A DNA stretch of 64,000 nt, taken from Mucilaginibacter psychrotolerans (GTDB lineage Bacteria > Bacteroidota > Bacteroidia > Sphingobacteriales > Sphingobacteriaceae). Location: positions 62,001-126,000 of the forward strand of contig NZ_SOZE01000007.1 in NCBI RefSeq assembly GCF_004519315.1, given 5' to 3'. Both the position numbers and the translations under genes were made by a program. Below, piece by piece: positions 26,438 through 35,244 of the stretch (positions are counted from its first letter, which is position 1; the number at the start of each line of letters is the position of its first letter). The notes beneath the pieces were generated by a model. The model saw only the letters and a list, made by a program, of their open reading frames with translations, had not been told where the DNA came from and made no database searches.

Positions 26438-28097
26438 CAAGCGATATCACCTGGCTGCAAAACTCCAGGCTGGTGCGGTTATGGGTTATCAGTATAATTA
26501 TCTTGCCTTGCCGGGCCAGGCCCTGCAGGTTGGTCAATAGCTCGTGTTCGGCCTCTGCATCCAGTTCGCTGAAGGGCTCGTCGAGTATCAGCAGGTCGAA
26601 ATGATGGTACAGTGCCCTCGCCAGCATCAGCCTTTGCCGCTGCCCACCGCTGATGTTCTTGCCGTCCTGACTAATCAATTTGCAAATGCCGCCGGGATAG
26701 GCCTTCAGCAGGCTATCCAGGCCGCAAAAAGCAATCACATAGCGCAGCCTGTCCTCGTCGAAATCATCATCGGTAAGCGTAATATTCTTCAGCACCGATT
26801 CGTTGATCAAAAAGGGCTGCTGCTTTACATAGGAAATTTTATGCTGATAACCCTGCCTCGCCGCTGCATCGCACACTGTATTGTTGATGCATATTTCGCC
26901 TGCATCCTGCTGTAAAAACCCAAGCAGCAGGTTGATCATGGTGGTTTTGCCCCTGCCAGATCCTGCCGAGATGCCCACCATATCGCCCCTGGTAAGCCGG
27001 AAGCTGATATCATGGATGATCGCATGCTCTTTATAGTTAAAGTCCACGCTATCGAACTCCACCGAGCGGATGGTTTCTACCGTTGAGGTACCAGAGAGCT
27101 GGGCTTCCTCTTCGGTACCGTTTATCAAATCGGCCAGGATAAACTCGTAGGTTTTCATTTGCCCGGCACTGTTCATTATCTTCACTATACCAGGTATCAC
27201 CTTATAAGCGGCCGCCATAAACACGCCAATGGTGAGCAGGTTTACCGCAGGCGCGTTGGCGGTATATTTGTTAACGGCAATCAGTATAAAAAAGCCCATT
27301 ACCGCAAATACCTCCATTAAACGGGAGGGCAGGCCTTGCCAGGTTTGCTGGGCAGCAATGGTATTATTCAGCTGTTGCTGGTCGGCTACGTAGCGGTTGC
27401 TAAAAAAATCTTCCTTTTCGTATATCCGGCTTTCTACGTAACCGGCCAGCGCCTCGTTTACATGTTTTATAGAACGCGCACTGGCGGCTTTTATTCGCCC
27501 GCGCAGCGCCCTTAGTTTGCGGCGGCCAAACCATGCCAATAGGGATACTGGTGGCAGCAACAGTACAAACAATATCAGGAACAAAGAGGGATGATAAAAC
27601 AGGATAGCCGCAATGGTGAATATGATAAGCACCGCCTGGCATATCATCTGCTGGAAATTGGTGAGGATATGGTGGCCAAACTCGATAGGTTGGTGGCTGA
27701 TGCGCCGGGTTTGCACCGATGAATCGGTATGGATGTATTGGGTATAGCTACCGCGCAGGTAGTTAAGCATATTGCGTTTAGAAAGGCGCGAGGCTACAGC
27801 GTAAAAAAAGTGATGCTGCGCCTTTTGCACCACAAAACCAAGCACATTCTTCAGCGCAAACAGTAGCAGGAATATGCCAATAAGCAGCAAGGATTCCCTA
27901 TCTGCCAGTTGTGGAGGCAACCAGTTAAGCTTGCTGCTGCCCGATGCCTGCGTATAGAAATTGATAATGAGCAATAAAGCGCCCAAAAAAGCAATATCCA
28001 GCAAGGCCACCAGCACATCAAAAGCAATGAGCCAATGCAGCCTGCCCTTTTCCTGCGGGGAAAGGATTAGGAAGATACTTTTAATGATGCGTTTCAA
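26421..28097 (-). CDS. ABC exporter, fused permease and ATPase (MsbA/PglK-like)
   Basis: This 558-residue half-transporter has about six membrane helices in residues 20-310 and an ATPase domain after about 345. The P-loop at 378-387 reads AGSGRGKTT, with Ala in place of the usual first Gly. The signature is ISGGQRQR (482-489), Walker B is LLILDEP (502-508) and the switch His is in LITHN. It would form a homodimer and export a lipid-linked glycan or another amphiphile. It is cotranscribed with the glycosyltransferase that follows. Confidence 0.87.
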   Translation of the reverse strand: MKRIIKSIFLILSPQEKGRLHWLIAFDVLVALLDIAFLGALLLIINFYTQASGSSKLNWLPPQLADRESLLLIGIFLLLFALKNVLGFVVQKAQHHFFYAVASRLSKRNMLNYLRGSYTQYIHTDSSVQTRRISHQPIEFGHHILTNFQQMICQAVLIIFTIAAILFYHPSLFLILFVLLLPPVSLLAWFGRRKLRALRGRIKAASARSIKHVNEALAGYVESRIYEKEDFFSNRYVADQQQLNNTIAAQQTWQGLPSRLMEVFAVMGFFILIAVNKYTANAPAVNLLTIGVFMAAAYKVIPGIVKIMNSAGQMKTYEFILADLINGTEEEAQLSGTSTVETIRSVEFDSVDFNYKEHAIIHDISFRLTRGDMVGISAGSGRGKTTMINLLLGFLQQDAGEICINNTVCDAAARQGYQHKISYVKQQPFLINESVLKNITLTDDDFDEDRLRYVIAFCGLDSLLKAYPGGICKLISQDGKNISGGQRQRLMLARALYHHFDLLILDEPFSELDAEAEHELLTNLQGLARQGKIIILITHNRTSLEFCSQVISLDEAYA

Positions 28098-28323
28098 AGC
28101 TTTGGGATTTTTACATTGGTTACGTAAAATAGTTGGTAATGGTTGCTTAAAAATTACGGGGGGATGGATGCTGAACGTTAATTAGACGTTAAGTTGATTT
28201 ATTTCAACCCCATCATAAAAGTAGCTGCCACCATGCTAAGCCGCTTGCGTGCCGTAGACCTGCCGTGTGGGGTATACTGAAACAAGCATGACGATGGGAG
28301 CATGACAATGGCAAATCAAATCT
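28098..28323. other. Intergenic region upstream of the ABC exporter
   Basis: This 226 bp spacer should hold the promoter of the leftward ABC exporter gene. I saw no clear TTTG/TAnnTTTG pair and no coding region. Confidence 0.4.
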
Positions 28324-28369
28324 ACTCAATCAAAAAATCCCCCTTTGCAGGAGGATTTTTTGATTGGGT
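28324..28369. terminator. Bidirectional terminator after the OmpA gene
   Basis: CAATCAAAAAATCC (28327-28340) pairs perfectly with GGATTTTTTGATTG (28353-28366) around a 12-base loop. The stem extends by a few more pairs. It is 9 bases beyond the stop of the OmpA-family gene and gives a U-run in both directions. It is the likely 3' end of the respiratory transcript that begins at actA. Confidence 0.82.
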
Positions 28370-28377
28370 AAAAGCCT

Positions 28378-29205
28378 TTATTTGGTAATGAGGTTATACA
28401 ACTCATCCAGCTTTGGCGTAAGTACTATCTCTATACGGCGGTTTTTGGAGAGTGCTTCAGATGTACCACCGGTATCTATCGGCTGGAACTCGCCTTTACC
28501 CGTGGCCGTCAGGCGGTGCGGATCTACCAGTTCTACTTCGGTTAAGTAGCGCGTTACCGATGTGGCACGCAGCACACTCAAATCCCAGTTATCTTTTATC
28601 TGGCCCAGGTTTTTCACCTTCTTATCGTCGGTATGGCCCTCTACGGCTATGTTGATGTCGGCATCCTTGTTTAAAACGGCGGCTAATGATTTTAGTGCCT
28701 GTTTGCCTTTATCATCTATCACTATACTGCCCGAAGGGAACAGCAGCTTATCTGTTAACGATACATACACCTTGCCATTGCGTATATCCACGCTCAGACC
28801 ACTTTGCTGGAAGCCTAGCAACGCACTTTGCAGCTTGTTTTTAAGGGCATTGGCTGCCTCATCGCGTTTGCGCAAAATTTCTTCTACTTCTTTGAGGCGG
28901 GCTTCACGTTTTTGCAGGTCACTCGATAAGGTACTCACCTGCGATGTGGTGGCATTATAGTTTTTATCCAGGCTGCTGTATTTTCTATCCAGTGCCGCGT
29001 AGTTACCGTTTAGCGTAGCAATCTGGTTGTGCAGGCGGGCGGTATCTGCCATCAGCTGGGCCTTCTCAGTCTCCAGGGTAACCGTTCTGGTGGTCAACGA
29101 ATCGCGCTGGGCAAGCAATGCTTTATACTTTTTGGGCGATAATACCACGCAGGAATGCAGCGCCATCATCAAGGTTGCGGCTAATAAAAGGTGTTTGATT
29201 TTCAT
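28378..29205 (-). CDS. OmpA-family peptidoglycan-binding lipoprotein
   Basis: This 275-residue protein has a signal sequence ending at a lipobox-like LHSC (about residue 19). A coiled coil with heptad-like repeats covers about residues 30-125. A C-terminal OmpA-like domain has INIAVEGHTDD and SVLRATSVTRYL, with the NRRIEIVL end that contacts peptidoglycan. It would tether the outer membrane to the wall. It lies 19 bases after the DUF2461 gene and before a strong terminator. Confidence 0.88.
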   Translation of the reverse strand: MKIKHLLLAATLMMALHSCVVLSPKKYKALLAQRDSLTTRTVTLETEKAQLMADTARLHNQIATLNGNYAALDRKYSSLDKNYNATTSQVSTLSSDLQKREARLKEVEEILRKRDEAANALKNKLQSALLGFQQSGLSVDIRNGKVYVSLTDKLLFPSGSIVIDDKGKQALKSLAAVLNKDADINIAVEGHTDDKKVKNLGQIKDNWDLSVLRATSVTRYLTEVELVDPHRLTATGKGEFQPIDTGGTSEALSKNRRIEIVLTPKLDELYNLITK

Positions 29206-29224
29206 GTTGCTTAGTTTATGATCG

Positions 29225-29887
29225 TTAACCTATGGCGTTCTTCAAAAATGCATTCAGCGGGTATATTTTGCTGCAAAGGCCAGCTATCAGCTTAACGGCA
29301 TCCGCACTTTGAATCTGCTTATCGTTAAGCGGGTGAAACACCACGAAGCTCTTCAACTTAAGCAGTTCAATATTTTCGTTATCGGCACTATAATCCCGCG
29401 GTACGGTCTTCAGTTGCTCCTGTTTCTTAAAGTCGCCAAACAGTTTTACAAATTCGGGTTCGTCGATGATCTTCTTTAAGTCGGCAGCGTTGTAGTCAAT
29501 TTCCTGGCGTATGGCTTTCAGGTGTTCTGCTTCAGGCATCCAGTAACCACCGGCTATAAAAGATTTACCGGGTTGTATCTGCAAATAATATTCAGCGCCA
29601 CCTAATTTTAAGCCGTGCGAGGGTATGCTGATGCCGAAATTATTTTTGTAAGGCGTTTTATCCTTGCGGAAACGGATGTCGCGGTAAATGCGCATCACGC
29701 TCTTTTTGGGGTCGAGATCGGCGCTCACACCGGGGTCTATCTGATGTACCTTGCTAATGAGTTCGGTAGTGAAGGCGATAAGGTTTTCACGCGCAGTATC
29801 GTACCGTTCTTTATTGGCCTGAAACCACTCGCGGTTATTGTTATCTACAAGGTCGGTTAAAAAACCAAGCGTTTGGGGTTGGATCAT
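29225..29887 (-). CDS. DUF2461 family protein
   Basis: This 220-residue soluble protein has the DUF2461 pattern: FLTDLVDNNNREWFQANKERYD near the start, then MRIYRDIRFRKDKTPYKNNF and YYLQIQPGKSFIAGGYW. The function of the family is unknown. It follows the small CxxC membrane protein of the oxidase operon by 47 bases and may be read from the same transcript, although nothing links it to respiration. Confidence 0.88.
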   Translation of the reverse strand: MIQPQTLGFLTDLVDNNNREWFQANKERYDTARENLIAFTTELISKVHQIDPGVSADLDPKKSVMRIYRDIRFRKDKTPYKNNFGISIPSHGLKLGGAEYYLQIQPGKSFIAGGYWMPEAEHLKAIRQEIDYNAADLKKIIDEPEFVKLFGDFKKQEQLKTVPRDYSADNENIELLKLKSFVVFHPLNDKQIQSADAVKLIAGLCSKIYPLNAFLKNAIG

Positions 29888-29934
29888 CCTCTTGATTCAA
29901 ATACTTAGGACAGCCGGCTCAACTGCCGCAGGCC

Positions 29935-30210
29935 TTAATTAAGATTCAATTTTTCGTTAGGCAGGTCGAGCACTACGTTACGGCGGCGGTATTTTTTGTA
30001 CCAGATGTATCCGCCAACGGCCACTACCAAATAAGGTGCGGCAAGCAAATACATGATACCGGCGTTTAGGCCAGCAGTAGCATGGCTACCACCCTGCGAG
30101 CTCGTTTCCACAGCTGCTGTACAGGCGGCGCACTGGGCACCAGCGGGCAATACGCCAAATACCGTAATGCAAGAAAATATCGCAAAGAATAAATAACAAG
30201 CCTTTTTCAT
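29935..30210 (-). CDS. Small CxxC membrane protein of the oxidase operon
   Basis: This 91-residue protein has a signal peptide ending near AGAQ (residues 23-26), followed at once by CAAC (Cys27, Cys30). A Ser/Gly/His-containing periplasmic stretch comes next, then one helix (about 50-69), a KKYRRR positive stop and a short cytoplasmic tail. I do not recognise the family. Its place just after DUF420 and SCO, 13 bases from the DUF420 gene, suggests a role in copper or heme delivery to the oxidase, with the CxxC as a metal or thiol site. This role is inference. Confidence 0.65.
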   Translation of the reverse strand: MKKACYLFFAIFSCITVFGVLPAGAQCAACTAAVETSSQGGSHATAGLNAGIMYLLAAPYLVVAVGGYIWYKKYRRRNVVLDLPNEKLNLN

Positions 30211-30223
30211 GTTTTTGAAGCGA

Positions 30224-30799
30224 TTAAAAATGGTAGTACGGTTTTATCATCAAATATACAACAACTCCGGATACGGTGACGAACAACCATATAGGAAACG
30301 CCCATCTTACCAGTTTCTTATGTTTTTGTACCTGCATTTGTAGTCCCTGGTAAAAACTCAGCAAAATTAAAGGCAATACACCCGCTGCCAGGATGATGTG
30401 GGGCACCAATATGCTTAGGTAAAGGGTACGCAGGCCGCCAACAGCCGCTTTTTCTTCGGGCGAGACAAGACCGTCGCCGTTGGTATCGCCATAAGGCGTA
30501 TCGTGCTGCATTAAGTAATGGAACAGGATATACGATACCAGGAATAACGACGACAAGCAAAATGTAAGGATATTAACCCTCTTGTGAACAATGATGTTAC
30601 CTTGTTTGATAAAATATAAAGATATCAGCAACAGCACGCTACAGGTGCCATTGAGTATGGCATTAAGCAAAGGCAAATAAGGGGTAAATGAAGGTGGTAC
30701 CGCCGGGCCGGGTATTAAGTGGCGGTTGAGCACTATCACCACGGCTATTACAAAAATAGTAACGCCCGCAACGAAACGGAATATGAATTTATCTGTCAT
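30224..30799 (-). CDS. DUF420 membrane protein with EF-hand-like loop
   Basis: This 191-residue protein has five or six hydrophobic helices and the DUF420 pattern (LLNAILNGTCSVLLLISLYFI, VHKRVNILTF, YLSILVPHIILAAGVLPLILLS). DUF420 members (YozB/CtaM-like) help mature heme-copper oxidases. Between two helices it carries DTNGDGLVSPEE (105-116), an exact EF-hand loop (D, N, D, main-chain, S, E at positions 1, 3, 5, 7, 9, 12) facing one side of the membrane. Confidence 0.83.
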   Translation of the reverse strand: MTDKFIFRFVAGVTIFVIAVVIVLNRHLIPGPAVPPSFTPYLPLLNAILNGTCSVLLLISLYFIKQGNIIVHKRVNILTFCLSSLFLVSYILFHYLMQHDTPYGDTNGDGLVSPEEKAAVGGLRTLYLSILVPHIILAAGVLPLILLSFYQGLQMQVQKHKKLVRWAFPIWLFVTVSGVVVYLMIKPYYHF

Positions 30800-30878
30800 T
30801 TCTTTTTAGATGCAAGAATCAGGACCGGGAGAGCCAGGACTCTTTGTTACTTTTTAATCCAATTTCTTATAGATAGCT

Positions 30879-30890
30879 GCTAAGTTCTAA
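30879..30890. repeat. 12-base intergenic word GCTAAGTTCTAA
   Basis: The 12-mer GCTAAGTTCTAA lies between the SCO and DUF420 genes. It recurs exactly at 45495-45506, and variants build the arms of the inverted repeat at 35245-35348. All three sites lie in spacers of the same respiratory gene set. Confidence 0.55.
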
Positions 30891-30893
30891 AGC

Positions 30894-31598
30894 TTAATAG
30901 AGTGCTTTATCTACCTTGCGCAATTCTTCAGAAACCAGCACTTTTATCTCGTCGTTCAGGCGCATAACGTCTGCCCGTGTACTGCCGGAGTAATAGCCCC
31001 TGATGCGCTTTTCGGCATCGATAAGTACCATCTTATCATCCAGCACAAAGTTCCCTTCGCCAACCTTGGCCGCATTAAGCAGCAGGCCGTTGTGGGCCAG
31101 GTTGTATATGGTGGTAGTATCGCCGGTTAAAAACAGCCATTTATTGCTTGGCTTATATTTAGCTGCGTATTGTTTTAATACAAGCGGGGTATCATGCTCC
31201 GGGTCTACTGTTATAGATACCAGCTGCACCATAGCATTCTTACGATAGTTTACGTCCAGGCTATCCATAAAACTGTTCACCTTAGTACAAACATCCGGGC
31301 AGCGGGTATAAAAAAAGGCTGCTACAAATATCTTCTTATCAAAGTTTTTGAACGATACCTGTTTACCGTTTTGATCTGTAAGCTTAAAATCTTCCAGCTT
31401 GTGGTAAATGGTATCGGCTATAAACTTACCGTGGAACTTATGGCCTGTTTTAGCTACTTGTTTACTGCCGTAAAACGGCAGGGGTTTGTAACGATTTTTG
31501 CCTTTTACGGTTAGCAAATAATATAAAAATCCCGGTAATGCCAATATCATTACCAGGACTATTATCTTTTTTAGGATGCCTGCTTTACGCTTTCCCAC
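30894..31598 (-). CDS. SCO1/SenC-family protein, atypical copper site
   Basis: This 234-residue membrane-anchored thioredoxin-fold protein has one N-terminal helix (about 10-29) and TRCPDVCTK (Cys100, Cys104), the SCO CxxxC pair. SCO proteins insert copper into the CuA site of oxidase subunit II. The third copper ligand is normally a His in a VxHSxKFVL-type segment. Here the matching stretch reads NFVLDDKMVLID, with Leu186 where His is expected. It may therefore act as a thiol-disulfide reductant instead. It lies one base after the subunit IV gene. Confidence 0.82.
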   Translation of the reverse strand: MGKRKAGILKKIIVLVMILALPGFLYYLLTVKGKNRYKPLPFYGSKQVAKTGHKFHGKFIADTIYHKLEDFKLTDQNGKQVSFKNFDKKIFVAAFFYTRCPDVCTKVNSFMDSLDVNYRKNAMVQLVSITVDPEHDTPLVLKQYAAKYKPSNKWLFLTGDTTTIYNLAHNGLLLNAAKVGEGNFVLDDKMVLIDAEKRIRGYYSGSTRADVMRLNDEIKVLVSEELRKVDKALY

Positions 31599-31599
31599 T

Positions 31600-31947
31600 T
31601 TACCGGATAAATGGAACCCAGTAATGGCTTTCGTTAGTAAGCACCAGTATCAATCCTATGATAAACAGGATAGGTACGATGATCGCCAGCATTAAGCCAA
31701 CTTTCTCGAACTTAAGGTGCATAAAGTATGCAACAATAAGAAATGCTTTAAACAACGTTAAAACGATGTATATAGGGTTTGCCCAATGCATGGGGATATG
31801 TTCGTTCGGCACTGCCCAAAGTGCTATAATGAACTCGACCGCAGTGATAAGGCTCAAATACCCAGCTATCTTAAAGATAGCTTTTTTATCCATTCCGCCG
31901 TGTTCGCCGTGCTCTTCGTGGTGAACTTCTGTTGTTTCTGATGACAT
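31600..31947 (-). CDS. Cytochrome c oxidase subunit IV (prokaryotic type)
   Basis: This 115-residue protein has a His/Glu-rich cytoplasmic N-terminus (VHHEEHGEHGG) and three helices, with LTLFKAFLIVAYFMHLKFE in the second, the usual mark of the family (CtaF/COX4_pro). It is a small structural subunit of heme-copper oxidases. It follows the subunit III gene by 21 bases. Confidence 0.88.
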   Translation of the reverse strand: MSSETTEVHHEEHGEHGGMDKKAIFKIAGYLSLITAVEFIIALWAVPNEHIPMHWANPIYIVLTLFKAFLIVAYFMHLKFEKVGLMLAIIVPILFIIGLILVLTNESHYWVPFIR

Positions 31948-31968
31948 ATGCTTAATCAGGTTAAATTA

Positions 31969-32682
31969 TCAAACTAAATAGAAGAAGGTAAATACAAATA
32001 CCCAAACAAGGTCTACAAAGTGCCAGTAAAGGCCAACTTTCTCAACCATTAAATAGCTACCACGTTTTTCGTAGGTACCCAGCAATACGTTAACCGTGAT
32101 GATAATGTTAATGATAACACCACTAAATACGTGGAAACCGTGGAAACCGGTAATGGTAAAAAACAGGTTGGCAAATTGCTGCGTGTAAGTAGTAGATTCG
32201 TGGGCACCTTTGTGAAAGTACTCGCCTAATTCTTTTGGGATGCTTCCCCACCAAAAACCTTCGTGGTGCAGGTGCGACCACTCTAAAGCCTGGCAGCCAA
32301 GAAACGCAAAACCACCCAACACAGTAGCAAGCATCCACCAGGTAACCTCTTTACGGGCCATACGGTGGCCGGCTTCTACCGCCAGTACCATAGTTACCGA
32401 GCTTAAGATAAGTATAAAGGTCATGATACCTACAAAAACCAGCGGAGCGCCGTGAGAAATAGAGGTACCAGGTACCGATTGGAATATAAGGTCGGCTGCG
32501 GGCCAGCTATCAGCGCTGAAACGCAACGCTCCATAAGAAATCAATAACGAAGAAAAGGTAAACGCATCCGATAGGAGGAAAAACCACATCATTATTTTAC
32601 CATACTCTGCCTTGAAGGGGGAGGTTCCGCCTGCCCAGGGAGTGGTTTTTACCTCGTCGATTGGTGATACTTGTGCACTCAT
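31969..32682 (-). CDS. ctaE: Cytochrome c oxidase subunit III
   Basis: This 237-residue protein has about seven helices and subunit III marks: FFLLSDAFTFSSLLISYG and FFTITGFHGFHVFSGVI, ending GLYWHFVDLVWVFVFTFFYLV. It is a structural subunit of the aa3-type oxidase that stabilises subunit I. It is the second of two subunit III family genes in a row, 7 bases apart. Confidence 0.92.
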   Translation of the reverse strand: MSAQVSPIDEVKTTPWAGGTSPFKAEYGKIMMWFFLLSDAFTFSSLLISYGALRFSADSWPAADLIFQSVPGTSISHGAPLVFVGIMTFILILSSVTMVLAVEAGHRMARKEVTWWMLATVLGGFAFLGCQALEWSHLHHEGFWWGSIPKELGEYFHKGAHESTTYTQQFANLFFTITGFHGFHVFSGVIINIIITVNVLLGTYEKRGSYLMVEKVGLYWHFVDLVWVFVFTFFYLV

Positions 32683-32689
32683 GTGTTTG

Positions 32690-33274
32690 TTAATATTGGT
32701 TCAAAAGTAAAAAAACATACAGATAAATCCATATAATATCGACAAAATGCCAAAAAATAGAGGACATCTGCATTCCGAATAAATTCTTAACCTGTGGCTT
32801 GTTGCGGTACGCGCCCAAAAGGGTGTTGCCCAATAACAGTACCCCTGCTAAAATATGCGCCAGGTGTATCCATACAAATACGTATATAAATGACTGCGAC
32901 GCATTAGGGTTAATGAAAAATACACCCATTTGCGGCAACAGTACCAGCCATGCATAAGTTTGCAGTGCAAAAAAGGCCACGCCCAACAAAATGGTAACCC
33001 ATAAAAAGAGCCTTTGCTTTTGTAACTGCAGTTCGCGTGCTGCCTTGGATGCCAGGTACATGCTTACGCTGCTCAACGCTATCAGAATAGTGCTGTACGT
33101 AAATATGGCCGGCAATTTAATATTAATGCCGGTGCCGTGGCCCCCGCTGTAAACGATAAAGCCGCTTGTAAGCGCCGCAAAAAGCATAAACGAAGTGAAT
33201 ATGAATATCCACATGTTGAATTTCTTGGGAGCCAGCTGCAGTTTATCTTCTTGTTCTATATTAGCCATCATCAT
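32690..33274 (-). CDS. Second cytochrome c oxidase subunit III-like protein
   Basis: This 194-residue protein has five helices and a shorter subunit III pattern, with FVWIHLAHILAGVLLLGNTLLGA and SSIFWHFVDIIWIYLYVFLLL at the end. Three consecutive ATG codons occur at the start. The first overlaps the stop of the heme O synthase gene. It may assemble next to the longer subunit III or replace it in part. Confidence 0.88.
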   Translation of the reverse strand: MMMANIEQEDKLQLAPKKFNMWIFIFTSFMLFAALTSGFIVYSGGHGTGINIKLPAIFTYSTILIALSSVSMYLASKAARELQLQKQRLFLWVTILLGVAFFALQTYAWLVLLPQMGVFFINPNASQSFIYVFVWIHLAHILAGVLLLGNTLLGAYRNKPQVKNLFGMQMSSIFWHFVDIIWIYLYVFLLLNQY

Positions 33275-34167
33275 TTCACCTTTCCTATAAAATCAAATAA
33301 AAACATTAATTGCACTACCGGTAAATAATAAAAAGAGCCAAACATCAATGTCCGCGCTGCCGCTACATCCGTTTTGCGCAGCAGGTTAAACGCCTGGTAT
33401 AAAAACAACAGGCTCATGGCCAGCGACACGCCCCCCACATAATACCCGCCGTAGCCGTATATAGTGGGCAGTAAACTCACCGGCACCATAATAATGGCAA
33501 AAACAAAGGTAATTGCTGCGCTGGCTTTATCCCTTTTGCCGGTTGGCAACAAACGGAAACCGGCCAGTTTGTAATCATCATCAAGCACCCAGGCTATTGC
33601 CCAAAAGTGAACAAACTGCCATATAAATTGTATGCTGAACAGTATCAGCGCTATCTCGTCTATCCTTCCGTGTGGTTGCCCTGCAACATAACCTATCAAA
33701 GCCGGTAATGCACCGGGTATAGCACCTACAAATACCGCAATTGCCGATTTACGTTTTAGCGGTGTGTAAACAAAAGCATACAACAGTATAGAGAACACCG
33801 ATAACAAGCCGGTAAGTATATTTAAGCTGCCCAGCAAATACGTCCCCATCATGCCCATGCCCAGTCCTAAAACAAGGCCCTGCCCGGTTGTCATGCGCCC
33901 GGCAGGCATTGGCCTGTCCATAGTGCGTTTCATCAGTTTATCCGTTTCTACTTCTATCACCTCATTGAAGCAATTAGCCGCCGAGGTAACCAGAAAACCG
34001 CCGATAACCAGTTTGACCCAGTTGGCCCACATGGTGCCGCTATAAAGCGAACCCCAAGTGTCGCCTCCGTTGGCTTTAACGGCTATAATGAACGATATCG
34101 ACGCTGAAAACGTAACCAAAAAGGTTAGCCTTAGCTTTATCAGTTTGCTAAAGTCGCCCCACTTCAC
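33271..34167 (-). CDS. ctaB: Heme O synthase (protoheme IX farnesyltransferase)
   Basis: This 298-residue UbiA-type prenyltransferase has about eight helices. The first Asp-rich motif region is NEVIEVETDKLMKRTMDRPMPAG (about residues 65-90), with a second one near GRIDEIALILFS and DDYKLAGFRLLP. It attaches a farnesyl chain to protoheme to make heme O. Heme A synthase, encoded by the overlapping gene before it (ATGA), then makes heme A. Confidence 0.93.
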   Translation of the reverse strand: MKWGDFSKLIKLRLTFLVTFSASISFIIAVKANGGDTWGSLYSGTMWANWVKLVIGGFLVTSAANCFNEVIEVETDKLMKRTMDRPMPAGRMTTGQGLVLGLGMGMMGTYLLGSLNILTGLLSVFSILLYAFVYTPLKRKSAIAVFVGAIPGALPALIGYVAGQPHGRIDEIALILFSIQFIWQFVHFWAIAWVLDDDYKLAGFRLLPTGKRDKASAAITFVFAIIMVPVSLLPTIYGYGGYYVGGVSLAMSLLFLYQAFNLLRKTDVAAARTLMFGSFYYLPVVQLMFLFDFIGKVK

Positions 34168-35225
34168 TTACGTGCCCCCTGTAAATTAACCGAACTAAAT
34201 AAATTCAACAACAAATAAACTTGTGCGCCAAAAACTAAACTTGCCAATATAATATGCGTTGCCTGTGCATATGGCGGTAACGACGAGTATGATAGTATAA
34301 TACCCGTTACAATCTGTAGCATCAGCATTAAAAACGTAAAGCTCATTAGCTGTTGTTGCATAGAGTGCCTGGTGAATGTACGCCGTATCAATGCATACAA
34401 CACAACGTTCAACAGCAAAACGAATATAGCCATATCCCTGTGCTGCGTAAATATCTCCCCGGCCCTGCTTGTCCAGCTATCGCGGTAGCTGCCTTCTAAA
34501 TGACTGGCAACGGCATCGATTTTTTCCCGCACTTCGGTGCCAAATGTTATCTGCAAAATGCTCAACGCAAGTACCAAAAAAGTAATTATAACGATAAAAG
34601 GCTTTGGTGTTAGCTTATAGCGCCCTTCAACCCTTGCCATATGGTAAGTTGCTATACTGATAGCCAATATGGCCAGTGCAAGCAGCATGTGCACGGTAAC
34701 TATCCAGGCGATCAAATTGGTTGATACCACTATAGAACCTAACCACGCCTGGTAACCTACCAACAGCACGTTAAGCACGCTGAGTATCGGTATCAGTTTA
34801 TTACTCTGCCAATACCGGAAAGAGAACACCGCTACCAATAGCAGGAAAATACCTGTGATAGCACCTATCAGGCGGTTGATATACTCCGTCCAGGTGCGGG
34901 CACTGTTGAATTCTTCGGGCACCAGTATCGAGCGATCGTTGCGGATGCGCATAGCCAACTGGCTGTATCCAAAAACATCGAGCAATTTGGCAAACTTTTG
35001 GTTCTTGGCTACCCGTTTATCTACGTACTGCTGCTTATAGTTGATGGGCAGTTGGGATATATCTGTTGGTGGAATGTACTGCCCGAAACACTTTGGCCAG
35101 TCGGGGCATCCCATTCCCGAACCGCTGCTACGCACCACCCCGCCTGCAAGTATCAATACGAACAGCGAGATGATAGTCAACAGGTTTATCTTAATAAATC
35201 GGCTCCCGGATGCGTTACTACTCAT
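34164..35225 (-). CDS. ctaA: Heme A synthase (COX15/CtaA)
   Basis: This 353-residue protein has eight helices and the COX15 marks: GGVVRSSGSGMGCPDWPKC near the start, with its conserved CPDWPKCxG, then EYINRLIGAITG and AWIVTVHMLLALA, whose His residues hold heme. It oxidises the C8 methyl of heme O to make heme A for subunit I. It follows the subunit I gene after a 144-base spacer that holds a long inverted repeat. Confidence 0.93.
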   Translation of the reverse strand: MSSNASGSRFIKINLLTIISLFVLILAGGVVRSSGSGMGCPDWPKCFGQYIPPTDISQLPINYKQQYVDKRVAKNQKFAKLLDVFGYSQLAMRIRNDRSILVPEEFNSARTWTEYINRLIGAITGIFLLLVAVFSFRYWQSNKLIPILSVLNVLLVGYQAWLGSIVVSTNLIAWIVTVHMLLALAILAISIATYHMARVEGRYKLTPKPFIVIITFLVLALSILQITFGTEVREKIDAVASHLEGSYRDSWTSRAGEIFTQHRDMAIFVLLLNVVLYALIRRTFTRHSMQQQLMSFTFLMLMLQIVTGIILSYSSLPPYAQATHIILASLVFGAQVYLLLNLFSSVNLQGARK

Positions 35226-35244
35226 TCAAAATATACCTAAAAAA

